Source: Anaeromyxobacter sp. (GTDB lineage: Bacteria; Myxococcota; Myxococcia; Myxococcales; Anaeromyxobacteraceae). Taken from it: 5,675 bases of DNA. Shown one piece after another: positions 1 through 5,675 of this stretch (position 1 is its first letter; each line of letters starts with the position of its first letter). The position numbers and the translations under genes are program-made. The stretch covers positions 1 through 5,675 of the forward strand of contig JAHWYA010000478.1 of the NCBI GenBank assembly GCA_020028115.1, given 5' to 3'. The notes beneath the pieces are model-generated. The model worked only from the letters and a program-made list of their open reading frames with translations, was not told where the DNA came from and searched no databases.

Positions 1-159
1 GCCCATGTGCGAGACGTCGAACAGGCCGGCGCGGGTCCGCACCGTCTCGTGCTCGGCGAGGATCCCGGTGTACTGGACCGGCATCTCCCAGCCGGCGAAC
101 TCCACCAGCCGAGCGCCGGCCCGCACGTGGGTTTCGTAGAGAGGCGTTCGCTGGGCCAT
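1..159 (-). CDS. gcvT: Aminomethyltransferase (glycine cleavage T protein), N-terminal 53 codons, cut by window edge
   Basis: GcvT takes the aminomethyl group from the lipoyl arm of the H protein and, with tetrahydrofolate, releases ammonia and 5,10-methylene-THF in the cytoplasm. The visible translation begins [12 protein letters not shown]. It continues through the family's typical opening: a Thr-Pro-Leu-Tyr start, the [10 protein letters not shown] block at residues 21-30, an [12 protein letters not shown] segment at 37-48, then VSHMG at 49-53. This matches the normal N terminus of T proteins, so the ATG at 159-157 is well supported. A weak GAGAG lies about 8 bases before it, and an extended -10 promoter lies about 30 bp upstream. 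The remaining ~300 residues, including the catalytic Asp, lie outside the window. The next gene upstream on the same strand is folD, which uses the same cofactor product. The call is based on recognised motifs. Confidence 0.93.
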   Translation of the reverse strand, partial: MAQRTPLYETHVRAGARLVEFAGWEMPVQYTGILAEHETVRTRAGLFDVSHMG

Positions 160-187
160 GGGGCGCTCTCGGGGTTCGGGCCCGCGG

Positions 188-196
188 ATTCTAGCA
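188..196 (-). promoter_or_regulatory. Putative extended -10 promoter for gcvT
   Basis: On the minus strand the gap between folD and gcvT contains TGCTAGAAT: an extended TG-N element followed directly by TAGAAT, a 5-of-6 match to TATAAT. It is one of very few AT-containing stretches in this gap. Initiation about 7 bases downstream would give a leader of roughly 20 nt before the gcvT ATG. No good -35 lies at 16-18 bp (TTGCCC is 22 bp away), as expected for an extended -10 promoter. This is inferred from sequence only. Confidence 0.4.
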
Positions 197-254
197 CCGC
201 CGTCGCGGATCCGCCGGGCAAGTTGGAGGCCGCGGCGCCCCTCGCGGCGCTGCG

Positions 255-1100
255 TCAGCGCGCGGCGCGCCGCGCGAGCTCGATGGTGTTGACGAGGAGC
301 ATCGCCCGGGTCATCGGGCCGACGCCGCCCGGCACGGGGGTGATCGCCGAGGCGCGCTTCGCGGCGGCGGAGTACTCCACGTCGCCCACGAGCCGCCCGT
401 CGTCGAGCCGGTTCATGCCGACGTCGACGACGACGGCGCCGTCCTTGATCCAGGCGCCCTTCACGAGCTCCGCCTTGCCGATCGCGGCGACCACGATGTC
501 CGCGCGGCCCACCTCGGCGGCGAGGTCCGCCGTCCGGGAGTGGGCGATCGACACGGTGGCGTGCCGCTCGAGCAGCATGGCCGCCATCGGCTTGCCGACG
601 ATGTTCGACCGGCCGACCACGAGCGCGCGCTTCCCCTTCGGATCGACCTTCGCCTCGTCGAGCATGCGCATGACGCCCGCGGGCGTGCAGGGGCGCGGCG
701 TGCCCGGGATGCCGATCGAGAGGGCGCCGACGTTGAACGGGTGGAAGCCGTCCGCGTCCTTGCGCGGATCGATCGCGTCGAGCACCTGCCGCTCGTCGAG
801 CTGCTTCGGCAGCGGGAGCTGGACCAGGATCCCGTGGACCTTCGGGTCCGCGTTGAGCTTCGCGACGAGCGCCATGAGCTCGGCCTGCGTGGTCGTCGCG
901 GGGAGGTGGTGCTCGTCGGAGCGGATCCCGACCTCCTCGCAGTCCTTCCGCTTCCCGCGGACGTAGATGGCGGACGCGGGATCTTCTCCGACGCGCACGA
1001 CCGTGAGGCCCGGCTGGATTCCCTTTGCCAGCAGGTCCTTGACCCCCTGCGCCACCTCGCCGCGGACCTTCGCCGCGATCTGCTTGCCGTCGATGATCAT
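255..1100 (-). CDS. folD: Bifunctional methylenetetrahydrofolate dehydrogenase / methenyltetrahydrofolate cyclohydrolase
   Basis: FolD oxidises 5,10-methylene-THF with NADP+ to 5,10-methenyl-THF and hydrolyses it to 10-formyl-THF, which supplies purine synthesis and initiator-tRNA formylation. The 281-aa length is normal for the bacterial enzyme. Visible motifs in order: Y46-V-x-x-K50 with the catalytic Tyr/Lys pair; GILVQLPLP at 90-98 with the conserved Gln94; KDADGF at 114-119 with Asp117; PCTPAG at 137-142; the Rossmann signature GRSNIVGKP at 163-171; HSRT at 187-190, which contacts NADP; DVGMNR at 226-231; and [11 protein letters not shown] at 254-264. No key residue is missing. The ATG at 1100-1098 is the only reasonable start, because an in-frame TAA lies 12 bases upstream with no other start between. 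There is no Shine-Dalgarno, and the short promoter spacing suggests a near-leaderless message. The gene points toward gcvT, whose product makes the FolD substrate. Confidence 0.97.
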   Translation of the reverse strand: MIIDGKQIAAKVRGEVAQGVKDLLAKGIQPGLTVVRVGEDPASAIYVRGKRKDCEEVGIRSDEHHLPATTTQAELMALVAKLNADPKVHGILVQLPLPKQLDERQVLDAIDPRKDADGFHPFNVGALSIGIPGTPRPCTPAGVMRMLDEAKVDPKGKRALVVGRSNIVGKPMAAMLLERHATVSIAHSRTADLAAEVGRADIVVAAIGKAELVKGAWIKDGAVVVDVGMNRLDDGRLVGDVEYSAAAKRASAITPVPGGVGPMTRAMLLVNTIELARRAAR

Positions 1101-1111
1101 GGGGCGCGGAG

Positions 1112-1140
1112 TTTACACCATGGCTCCCACGGCGTGTCCC
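1112..1140 (-). promoter_or_regulatory. Putative sigma-70-type promoter for folD
   Basis: Read on the minus strand, GGGACA (4 of 6 to TTGACA) is followed after exactly 17 bp by TGTAAA (4 of 6 to TATAAT). The TGTAAA is the most AT-rich stretch in the folD-proximal part of the intergenic region. Initiation about 7 bases downstream falls only some 5 bases before the folD ATG, which agrees with the lack of a ribosome binding site. An imperfectly spaced inverted repeat (CCACGG at 1127-1132, CCGTGG at 1145-1150) flanks the proposed -35. Both hexamers are weak matches. Confidence 0.35.
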
Positions 1141-1225
1141 CCATCCGTGGCCGCTTGGCGCCCGGCCGGCGAGTGGATACCGCTCGGGCAGCAGCCTCTC
1201 CCTCCCTCGCCGTCCGAGGTCCGCC

Positions 1226-1414
1226 GTGGTCCTCTACCGCTTCCTCTTCGCGCCCGCCCTGCTCGCCGTCGCGGTGCTCACCACCTCGCCCCGGCGGGCC
1301 CCGCCCGCGCCCGCGCCCGTGGCCGCGGAGCATCACGTCGCGCTGGTCTCGGCGCACGAGGCCCCCGTCCGGGCGGCTCGCGCGCTGCCGTCGCACCCCG
1401 CCTCGGTGCGCTGA
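1226..1414 (+). CDS. Small hypothetical protein with N-terminal signal or membrane-anchor segment (62 aa)
   Basis: I do not recognise a family. The peptide starts at a GTG with a GAGG Shine-Dalgarno (1216-1219) six bases ahead, an ideal spacing. Residues 1-20 form one hydrophobic stretch ([13 protein letters not shown]), with a single Arg at position 5 before it and Arg23-Arg24 after it. This suits a signal peptide or a single membrane helix. Residues 25-34 are Pro/Ala-rich, and the tail has four histidines (36, 37, 44, 57). Almost every codon ends in G or C (all but two sense codons), as in the neighbouring real genes. No convincing promoter is visible; a poor TTGGCG/GATACC pair with a 15-bp gap lies at 1155-1181. 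The opposite-strand Arg-rich frames here look spurious. Coding status is likely but not certain, and the direction of any membrane insertion is unknown. Confidence 0.5.
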   Translation: MVLYRFLFAPALLAVAVLTTSPRRAPPAPAPVAAEHHVALVSAHEAPVRAARALPSHPASVR

Positions 1415-1442
1415 CGCCGGGGCGTACGCCCTCCACCCGGGC

Positions 1443-1448
1443 TATCAT
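1443..1448 (+). promoter_or_regulatory. Putative -10 element ahead of the zinc-ribbon/DUF2007-like gene
   Basis: TATCAT matches TATAAT at 5 of 6 positions and stands out in an otherwise GC-only stretch, 35 bp before the ATG at 1483. Initiation near 1455 would give a leader of about 27 nt carrying the strong GGAGG. No recognisable -35 lies at the right distance; the bases about 17 bp upstream are GGGCGT. Evidence is the -10 match and position only. Confidence 0.3.
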
Positions 1449-1482
1449 CGGGGGGCGCTCCGCGGGGCGCCTGGAGGACGCG

Positions 1483-1962
1483 ATGCCCGGACTGTGCGAG
1501 ACCTGCCGTGCGACGCCGCTCGACGACGAGGGGCGCTGCGTGACCTGCGACGCCGACGCCGAGGGGCTGAAGCTCCTCACGCGCTCGGGGTACCCGGAGG
1601 TCCGCGAGATGATGGGCCTCCTCGAGGTCGAGGGCCTGGGGCCCGAGATGGAGAAGGTCCCGCCCGGGAAGCCGGAGGAGAAGCTCCGGCCGCTCTGGAA
1701 CCTCTACGTCCCCGCCGAGGAGACGGCGCGCGCGGTCGAGCTGCTGAAGAAGGACTGGGCGGAGCTCCTCCGGGATCCCGACGCGGCCGCCGCCGCGGCG
1801 CGGGGCCAGCAGGGGATCGACCTCGATGCGGGCGGCGAGGTGGCGTGCCCGGCCTGTGGCCACCGCTTCGTCCTCCAGAAGAGCGCGGCGGAGTGCCCGG
1901 AGTGCGGGCTCGGCCTCGGCGTCGCGGCGAACGCGGCGCCGGACGAGGCGCAGTCGTCGTAG
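1483..1962 (+). CDS. Zinc-ribbon protein with DUF2007-like central domain (159 aa)
   Basis: The start is an ATG with GGAGG (1473-1477) five bases ahead. The open frame runs further upstream, but no better start is present. The protein has three parts. Residues 5-22 hold a CxxC...CxxC set (Cys5, Cys8, Cys19, Cys22), likely one zinc site. Residues about 29-96 look like a DUF2007 domain (putative signal-transducing protein): a G-Y-P-E-V opening, a helix reading M-M-G-L-L-E-V-E-G-L, a short acidic strand, then LYVPAEETARAVELLKKDW. Residues 122-146 form a second zinc ribbon, CPACGHRF then CPECGLGLG (Cys122, 125, 138, 141). An Ala-rich linker (101-106) precedes it. No signal peptide or membrane segment is visible, so it is probably cytoplasmic. 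Its stop lies 12 bp before the adenosine deaminase gene, which lacks its own strong Shine-Dalgarno, so the two are probably translated from one message. The biochemical role is unknown. The DUF2007 assignment is from remembered pattern. Confidence 0.85.
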   Translation: MPGLCETCRATPLDDEGRCVTCDADAEGLKLLTRSGYPEVREMMGLLEVEGLGPEMEKVPPGKPEEKLRPLWNLYVPAEETARAVELLKKDWAELLRDPDAAAAAARGQQGIDLDAGGEVACPACGHRFVLQKSAAECPECGLGLGVAANAAPDEAQSS

Positions 1963-1974
1963 CGCGGCGCCCGC

Positions 1975-2901
1975 ATGCCGCGCGACCTCGTCGATCTGCA
2001 CATCCACGTCGGGGGCGCGGTCGCCCCGCACGTGCTCTGGTCCATCGCCCACGACCAGGGCCTCAAGCTCCCGGTCTCCGACTACTGGGAGTTCAAGGAG
2101 CTCGTCTCGGCGCGCCCTGGCAAGGTGCGCTCGCTCGACGAGTACCTGGCGGTGCTCCACCAGTGGACCGAGAAGATCCAGTCCTCGCCGCAGGCGATGG
2201 AGCGCGCCGTCTACGAGATCATCGGCAAGGAGTACCGCTCGTCCCGCGTCTCGCTCATCGAGCTGCGCTTCAACCCGATGAAGCGGAACGTCGGCGGCGA
2301 GCGCGACCTCGACCACATCATCCACGCGGCGCTGCGGGGCATGGACCGCGCCGTGCTCGAGTACGGCGTCCGCGCCGGGCTCGTCTTCTGCCTCGCCCGC
2401 GAGTTCGACCACGGGCTGAACGAGATCCTGGTGGAGAAGGCGGCCCGCTACCGGCGCCGCGGCGTGGTCGGGATCGACCTCGCGGGGACCGAGAAGAACG
2501 CGCTCGAGCTGCGCCCGGCGGAGGTGAAGCGCTACCGCGACCTCTTCGCCTCGGCCCGCGCCGCCGGGCTCAAGACCACCGTCCACACCGGCGAGACCCA
2601 CGGGACCGGCGCGGAGGGGGTCCGGGCGGTGGTCGAGGAGCTCGAGCCGCACCGGATCGGCCACGGGATCCGGGCCGCGCAGGACGAGCGGGTGATGGAC
2701 CTCCTGCGCGAGCGCGGGATCGTCCTCGAGATCTGCCCCTCCTCGAACCTCGCGACGCGCGCGGTGGAGTCGCTGGAGGAGCTCGGCCACGTGCTCCGTC
2801 GCTTTTGGGAGCGGGGCGTCCGGTTCACGGAGCAGCTCGACCAGACGCTCCGCTGGGCGCGCGAGGCGACCTTCATCGAGGACGCCGCGAACGGACGGTA
2901 G
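1975..2901 (+). CDS. Adenosine deaminase family protein with an internal in-frame loss of the C-terminal Asp-Asp motif
   Basis: The family hydrolyses adenosine (or adenine and related aminopurines) to the inosine-type product and ammonia, using one zinc in a TIM barrel. Visible motifs: D-L-H9-I-H11 (zinc ligands); GIDLAGTE at 166-173; VHTGE at 203-207 with zinc ligand His204 and catalytic Glu207; RIGHG at 227-231 with His230; and EICPSSNL at 252-259. The next expected block is a strand ending N-T-D-D/G-P, whose first Asp completes the zinc site and whose second residue contacts the base. Here GVRFT (281-285) runs straight into EQLDQTLRWAREATFI (286-301), which resembles the family's last helix. 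About 25-35 residues, covering barrel strand 8, appear to be missing. This agrees with 308 aa against the usual 330-350. The segment after the HxH is VGGAV rather than the classical LDGAL. The protein is therefore probably inactive as a classical deaminase, or the DNA has a recent deletion or assembly error. The ATG at 1975 gives a normal N terminus; no clear Shine-Dalgarno precedes it, suggesting coupling to the gene 12 bp upstream. Confidence 0.9.
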   Translation: MPRDLVDLHIHVGGAVAPHVLWSIAHDQGLKLPVSDYWEFKELVSARPGKVRSLDEYLAVLHQWTEKIQSSPQAMERAVYEIIGKEYRSSRVSLIELRFNPMKRNVGGERDLDHIIHAALRGMDRAVLEYGVRAGLVFCLAREFDHGLNEILVEKAARYRRRGVVGIDLAGTEKNALELRPAEVKRYRDLFASARAAGLKTTVHTGETHGTGAEGVRAVVEELEPHRIGHGIRAAQDERVMDLLRERGIVLEICPSSNLATRAVESLEELGHVLRRFWERGVRFTEQLDQTLRWAREATFIEDAANGR

Positions 2902-2905
2902 GCCG

Positions 2906-2924
2906 GCGCGGGAGCTAGCCGCGC
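2906..2924. terminator. Short GC hairpin between convergent genes, possible weak bidirectional terminator
   Basis: GCGCGG (2906-2911) and CCGCGC (2919-2924) can pair around a 7-nt loop. The element fills the 13-bp space between the deaminase stop (2899-2901) and the serC stop (2917-2915) and overlaps the latter. There is no run of T after it on either strand, so it is not a classical intrinsic terminator. In DNA this rich in GC, a 6-bp stem can also occur by chance. Confidence 0.25.
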
Positions 2925-4042
2925 TTCGCGAACTCCTGCATGAGCTCGCAGAGCGCGTCGACCCAGGCGGGCTCGACCGCGTTGTAGGTCGAGACGCGGA
3001 TCCCGCCGACGGAGCGGTGGCCCTTGAGACCCACCATCCCGCGCTTCTTCGCCTCGGCGACGAGCGCCTCCTCCTGCTGCTCGGACGGCAGCCGGAAGAC
3101 GACGTTCATGACCGAGCGGATCTGCTTCTCGACCGGGCAGCGGAAGAAGCCGGTGTTCGCGTCGATGACGGAGTACAGCTTCGCCGCCTTCTGGCGGTTG
3201 CGCGCCTCCATCGCCGGGAGCCCGCCCTGCTCCTTCAGCCACGCGAGGACGTTCCGCACCATGTACACGCCGAACGTGGGTGGCGTGTTGTAGAGCGACT
3301 TGTTCTCGGCGTGCGTCCGGAGCTGGAAGATCTTCGGGATGTCCTTGCGCCCCTTCGCGACGAGCTCCTTCGAGACGATCGCGACGACGATCCCCGACGG
3401 GCCGATGTTCTTCTGCGCGCCGGCGTAGACGAGCCCGAACCGGGAGACGTCGAGCTTCTTCCACAGGAAGTCGCTCGACATGTCCACGACGAGCGGCACG
3501 CCGCCGCCCTGCGGGAAGGGACGGGCGGCGTCCGCCTCGAACTCGACGCCGTGGATCGTCTCGTTCGAGGTGACGTGGAGGTAGGCCGCGCGCGGCGTCA
3601 CGTTCACCTCGGACGGCAGCGGCGCGCGGACGTACGACTTCTCCTTGCCGTCGCCGGTCCCGGTCGAGCAGGCGAGGTGGACGTCCGCGTCGAAGAGCTT
3701 CGCGACGGCCTTCGCCTCCGAGAGCGCCTTCTCGCCCCACGCTCCGGTCACGACGTAGTCCGCGACCGAGCCCTCCTCGAGGAGGTTCATCGGGATCTGC
3801 GCGAACATCTGGGAAGCGCCGCCCTGGAGGAAGAGCACCTCGTGCGTGTCGCGGACGTCGAGGAGCTCGCGCAGCAGCGCGATCGCCTCGTCGTGGACCT
3901 TCTCGTAGTCCTTGCCGCGGTGGCTGTGCTCCATGACCGACATGCCGCTCCCGGCGAAGTCGGTGAGCTCCTGCCTCGCGCGCTCGAGTGCGGCGAGCGG
4001 CAGCGCGGCCGGGCCGGCGTTGAAGTTCATCGTGCGGGCCAT
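2915..4042 (-). CDS. serC: Phosphoserine aminotransferase
   Basis: SerC transfers the amino group of glutamate to 3-phosphohydroxypyruvate to make phosphoserine in serine synthesis. In some bacteria it also acts in pyridoxal phosphate synthesis. It is a cytoplasmic PLP enzyme of fold type I. With the start chosen here it is 375 aa, close to the usual ~360. Visible motifs: [11 protein letters not shown] at 5-15; [14 protein letters not shown] at 33-46; [10 protein letters not shown] at 71-80 (phosphate binding); the W102 region [21 protein letters not shown] at 156-168; VVDMSSDF at 185-192 with Asp187 for the pyridine nitrogen; [11 protein letters not shown] at 207-217 with the PLP lysine Lys211; and the C-terminal [16 protein letters not shown] at 340-355. 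The ATG at 4042-4040 is preceded by GAGGAGG at a short spacing. An ATG 15 codons upstream (4087) would add a Pro/Gly/Arg-rich tail and place this Shine-Dalgarno inside the gene, so I reject it. It lies 68 bp downstream of the DUF6178 gene. Confidence 0.97.
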   Translation of the reverse strand: MARTMNFNAGPAALPLAALERARQELTDFAGSGMSVMEHSHRGKDYEKVHDEAIALLRELLDVRDTHEVLFLQGGASQMFAQIPMNLLEEGSVADYVVTGAWGEKALSEAKAVAKLFDADVHLACSTGTGDGKEKSYVRAPLPSEVNVTPRAAYLHVTSNETIHGVEFEADAARPFPQGGGVPLVVDMSSDFLWKKLDVSRFGLVYAGAQKNIGPSGIVVAIVSKELVAKGRKDIPKIFQLRTHAENKSLYNTPPTFGVYMVRNVLAWLKEQGGLPAMEARNRQKAAKLYSVIDANTGFFRCPVEKQIRSVMNVVFRLPSEQQEEALVAEAKKRGMVGLKGHRSVGGIRVSTYNAVEPAWVDALCELMQEFAKRG

Positions 4043-4110
4043 GGGTCCTCCTCGGGCGGGGCGTCCCGCTCCACGGGGTGAGGGCACCTAACGACGGCGG
4101 CGCCGCTGCG

Positions 4111-5424
4111 TCAAGACGACCTTTTGCCGAGCCGCTGCTCGGCCCGATCGAGGGCCGCCGCGGTGCGGGCGAGGTCGTCCGGCGTCCGGAAGTGGCGCGG
4201 CGTATGGGCCGCCGCCGCGATGGTCCCCCACTCGGCCTCGGGCGCCTCGACGCCGGGGAAGTAGCGGGGGCGCTTCCCGGCGAGCGCGGCGAGGGCCTCG
4301 TCGATGGGGGCTCCGAAGCGCGCCTCCTCGCCCGCGCGCTTGCGGAGGTCGCGGGCACGCCAGGCGAGCTCGAGCACGCGCACGAAGCCCTCCTGGAAGA
4401 CCCGCTTCACCGGCGTCGTGGCGAGGGCCTCGGCCGCGCGGGCGTCGTCGCCGCCGGAGAGCCCGTCGAGGCCGAGGTCGAGGTATCCGCGGGCGGACTC
4501 GAACGCGGCGCGGACCGCGTCGAGATCGGCGGGATCGACCGCGTCGGCGACGACGATCGCGTTCGCCGCGGCGACGATCTGCGCCTCGACCGCGTCCTTG
4601 TCCTCGGGCGCGAGCGCCGCGAACGCGCGGTCGAGGACCGAGCCGCGCTCGAGCGTCGCGAGGAAGAACCCGGGCGGCCGCGCCGGCGGCTCGGCGTGAT
4701 GATGGGCGGGCGCCTTCGGCGGCCGCGCGAACCACGAGAGCGCCTCCTCGAGCGTGGGATGGCCGAGGTCCGAGAGCCGGCCCGCGCGCCAGCGCAGCGC
4801 CTCCTCCTGGAGCTCGCTCGGGAGGTCCCACCGGACCGCCGAGAGCAGGCGGGCCGCGAGGAACGGGTCCTCCGCGTACAGGTCGTCGAGGAGCCCGCGG
4901 ACGGCGAGGTACTCGGTGCCGTCGACGAGGAACTCGACGATGAACTTCCCCTCCGGCGACCGCATGAAGCGGTCGGACTGGATCTCGGGGTCGGGGTCCT
5001 GCTCGAGATCGTGGAGGCGCACCGTCGAGCGCAGGACGAGGTAGAGCACCTCGCGATCGAGCGTCGCGAGCTTGCGCGCCCACCGCGCGGCGGCCCTGGG
5101 GTCGAGGTGCGAGCCGGCGCGGGCCGCGCGGAGCCAGGGGAGCGCCTTGCGCGGGTCGAGGGCGTCGCCGCTCCAGGCGTCGAGGTCGACGAAGACCTTG
5201 AACTGCTCGGCGGAGGCGAGCTGGACGAGGACCGCCGCGTCGCCGAGGCCGATGTCCCGGATGGCGAGGTAGAGCTCGTCCGCGGGCAGCGCGCGCACCA
5301 CCGCCTGCGGGTTCGGGGAGTCGAGGATGAGATCGAGCCGCTGGCGCCCGCGCGCGCGAGAGAGCGCCGCGCGCGCCGCGTCCAGCTCCTGGCGCCCGAG
5401 CGCCCGCTCCCGGCCTTCCTTCAC
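4111..5424 (-). CDS. DUF6178-family protein of unknown function (437 aa)
   Basis: The sequence looks like the DUF6178 family, seen mainly in deltaproteobacteria-type genomes and without a known function. The start is GTG (5424-5422), with GAGGAG five bases ahead. It overlaps the upstream murQ stop by GTGA, so translation is probably coupled. The protein is largely helical and carries no signal peptide or membrane helix. Residues 38-100 form a conserved-looking block (NPQAVVRALPADELYLAIRD, then helix repeats and D-L-D-x-W). Residues 115-185 include V-L-Y-L-V-L-R and an acidic D-P-D-P-E segment. A Pro-rich linker with three histidines (about 235-251, HHH at 241-243) separates the N-terminal half from a helical C-terminal half (254-437). 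That half contains two Ala-rich helices and a conserved-looking RYFPG at 387-391. The family assignment rests on recall of the N-terminal pattern, so it is moderately sure. That this is a real gene is nearly certain from frame, start and codon use. Confidence 0.8.
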   Translation of the reverse strand: MKEGRERALGRQELDAARAALSRARGRQRLDLILDSPNPQAVVRALPADELYLAIRDIGLGDAAVLVQLASAEQFKVFVDLDAWSGDALDPRKALPWLRAARAGSHLDPRAAARWARKLATLDREVLYLVLRSTVRLHDLEQDPDPEIQSDRFMRSPEGKFIVEFLVDGTEYLAVRGLLDDLYAEDPFLAARLLSAVRWDLPSELQEEALRWRAGRLSDLGHPTLEEALSWFARPPKAPAHHHAEPPARPPGFFLATLERGSVLDRAFAALAPEDKDAVEAQIVAAANAIVVADAVDPADLDAVRAAFESARGYLDLGLDGLSGGDDARAAEALATTPVKRVFQEGFVRVLELAWRARDLRKRAGEEARFGAPIDEALAALAGKRPRYFPGVEAPEAEWGTIAAAAHTPRHFRTPDDLARTAAALDRAEQRLGKRSS

Positions 5425-5675
5425 GTGATCTCCTCGCTCCCGGGCAGCCTCTTCCGGCTGCCCCTGCGCTCGCCACGCTGACCCAGCGCCGCCGCCAGCG
5501 CGCGGGCGACGTCCCACCCCGCCGCGGAGAGTAACCGGCGCGCGGCGGCGGCGCCGACGTCTCCGAGCGCGGCGACGTTCCGGACCGCGCGGGCGCGGAG
5601 CTTCTCGCTCGCCGGGCGGAGCGCCACCATCCGGCCCCCGCGGACCGCGCCGAGGCGGACGAAGGCCGCCGACGA
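5421..5675 (-). CDS. murQ: N-acetylmuramic acid 6-phosphate etherase, C-terminal 84 residues, cut by window edge
   Basis: MurQ cleaves the lactyl ether of MurNAc-6-phosphate to GlcNAc-6-phosphate and D-lactate in cytoplasmic recycling of peptidoglycan. The fragment reads SSAAFVRLGAVRGGRMVALRP, followed by S-E-K-L-R-A-R-A-V-R. This matches the end of the SIS domain and the N-x-K-L-x-x-R-A-x-R-I-V segment typical of MurQ. It is followed by a small three-helix UBA-like tail (A-A-R-R-L-L-S-A-A-G-W-D-V-A-R-A-L-A-A-A-L at about residues 46-66). The end is basic and variable. The frame is open across the window edge, so the internal ATG at 5630-5628 is not the true start. The stop TGA overlaps the GTG of the DUF6178 gene. 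The catalytic glutamates lie outside the window. A related SIS-domain regulator (GckR-like) would be the main alternative. Confidence 0.72.
   Translation of the reverse strand, partial: SSAAFVRLGAVRGGRMVALRPASEKLRARAVRNVAALGDVGAAAARRLLSAAGWDVARALAAALGQRGERRGSRKRLPGSEEIT

Noticed and set aside
160..254. Possible glycine riboswitch ahead of gcvT
   Set aside because: The whole gap is 95 bp and the likely leader is about 20 nt, too short for a glycine aptamer; no conserved aptamer pattern is visible.
259..276. Perfect 18-bp palindrome of only G and C near the end of folD
   Set aside because: It lies within Ala/Arg codons of the folD C terminus, has no loop and no T run, and such palindromes arise easily in this composition.
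1333..2790. A 485-codon minus-strand open frame opposite the zinc-ribbon and deaminase genes
   Set aside because: It is a mirror frame of two recognisable proteins and has a biased composition without motifs.
540..2918. A very long plus-strand open frame (about 790 codons) running across folD and the genes after it
   Set aside because: It is antisense to folD and out of frame with the well-supported genes at 1483 and 1975. Its product is almost entirely Arg, Gly, Ala, Pro and Asp, as expected of a shadow frame in GC-rich DNA.
4043..4087. A 15-codon N-terminal extension of SerC from an upstream ATG
   Set aside because: The extension is Pro/Gly/Arg-rich and not family-like, and the strong GAGGAGG would then lie inside the coding region.
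4096..4107. GCGGCGCCGC palindrome just after the DUF6178 stop, as a terminator before serC
   Set aside because: It has no loop and no T run on the minus strand, and the gap also lacks a convincing serC promoter, so read-through into serC is more likely.
4078..5481. A 467-codon plus-strand open frame opposite the DUF6178 gene
   Set aside because: Low-complexity Arg/Glu/Ala composition with no domain pattern. The minus-strand frame has a proper start, a Shine-Dalgarno and coupling to murQ.
5425..5517. A 31-codon extension of the DUF6178 protein from an ATG inside murQ
   Set aside because: It would overlap murQ heavily. The GTG at 5424 has an ideal Shine-Dalgarno and a GTGA overlap with the murQ stop.

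Overview
The window is very GC-rich and tightly packed with chromosomal genes, with G or C at nearly every third codon position. I see no mobile element, RNA gene or CRISPR array. The base composition, the DUF6178 gene and the style of the adenosine deaminase suggest a myxobacterium of the Anaeromyxobacter type (Myxococcota). That placement is my inference and rests on no database search.

Left part, minus strand (1-1100): the first 53 codons of gcvT (aminomethyltransferase of the glycine cleavage system) lie downstream of a complete folD. The 95-bp gap between them holds a good extended -10 promoter for gcvT. folD has no Shine-Dalgarno sequence and has a promoter-like pair almost against its ATG, so its message may be nearly leaderless. 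A 125-bp divergent region (1101-1225) separates folD from the plus-strand genes.

Middle part, plus strand (1226-2901): a likely 62-aa exported or membrane-anchored peptide comes first. Next is a 159-aa protein with a DUF2007-like core between two cysteine-rich zinc-binding ends. Twelve bases later begins a 308-aa adenosine deaminase family protein. It has lost, in frame, the segment that should carry the Asp-Asp motif (zinc ligand and substrate-binding Asp), which is the strangest thing in the window.

Right part, minus strand (2915-5675): murQ (C-terminal end only), a DUF6178-family gene and serC are read in that order. murQ and the DUF6178 gene overlap by GTGA, and serC follows after 68 bp, so the three are probably co-transcribed. 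serC converges on the deaminase gene with only 13 bp between them, where a short GC-rich hairpin sits.

Functionally, SerC (serine synthesis), GcvT (glycine to methylene-THF) and FolD (methylene-THF to formyl-THF) all feed one-carbon metabolism. The deaminase family belongs to purine salvage and MurQ to cell-wall recycling. The DUF2007-like protein, the DUF6178 protein and the small peptide have no assigned role.
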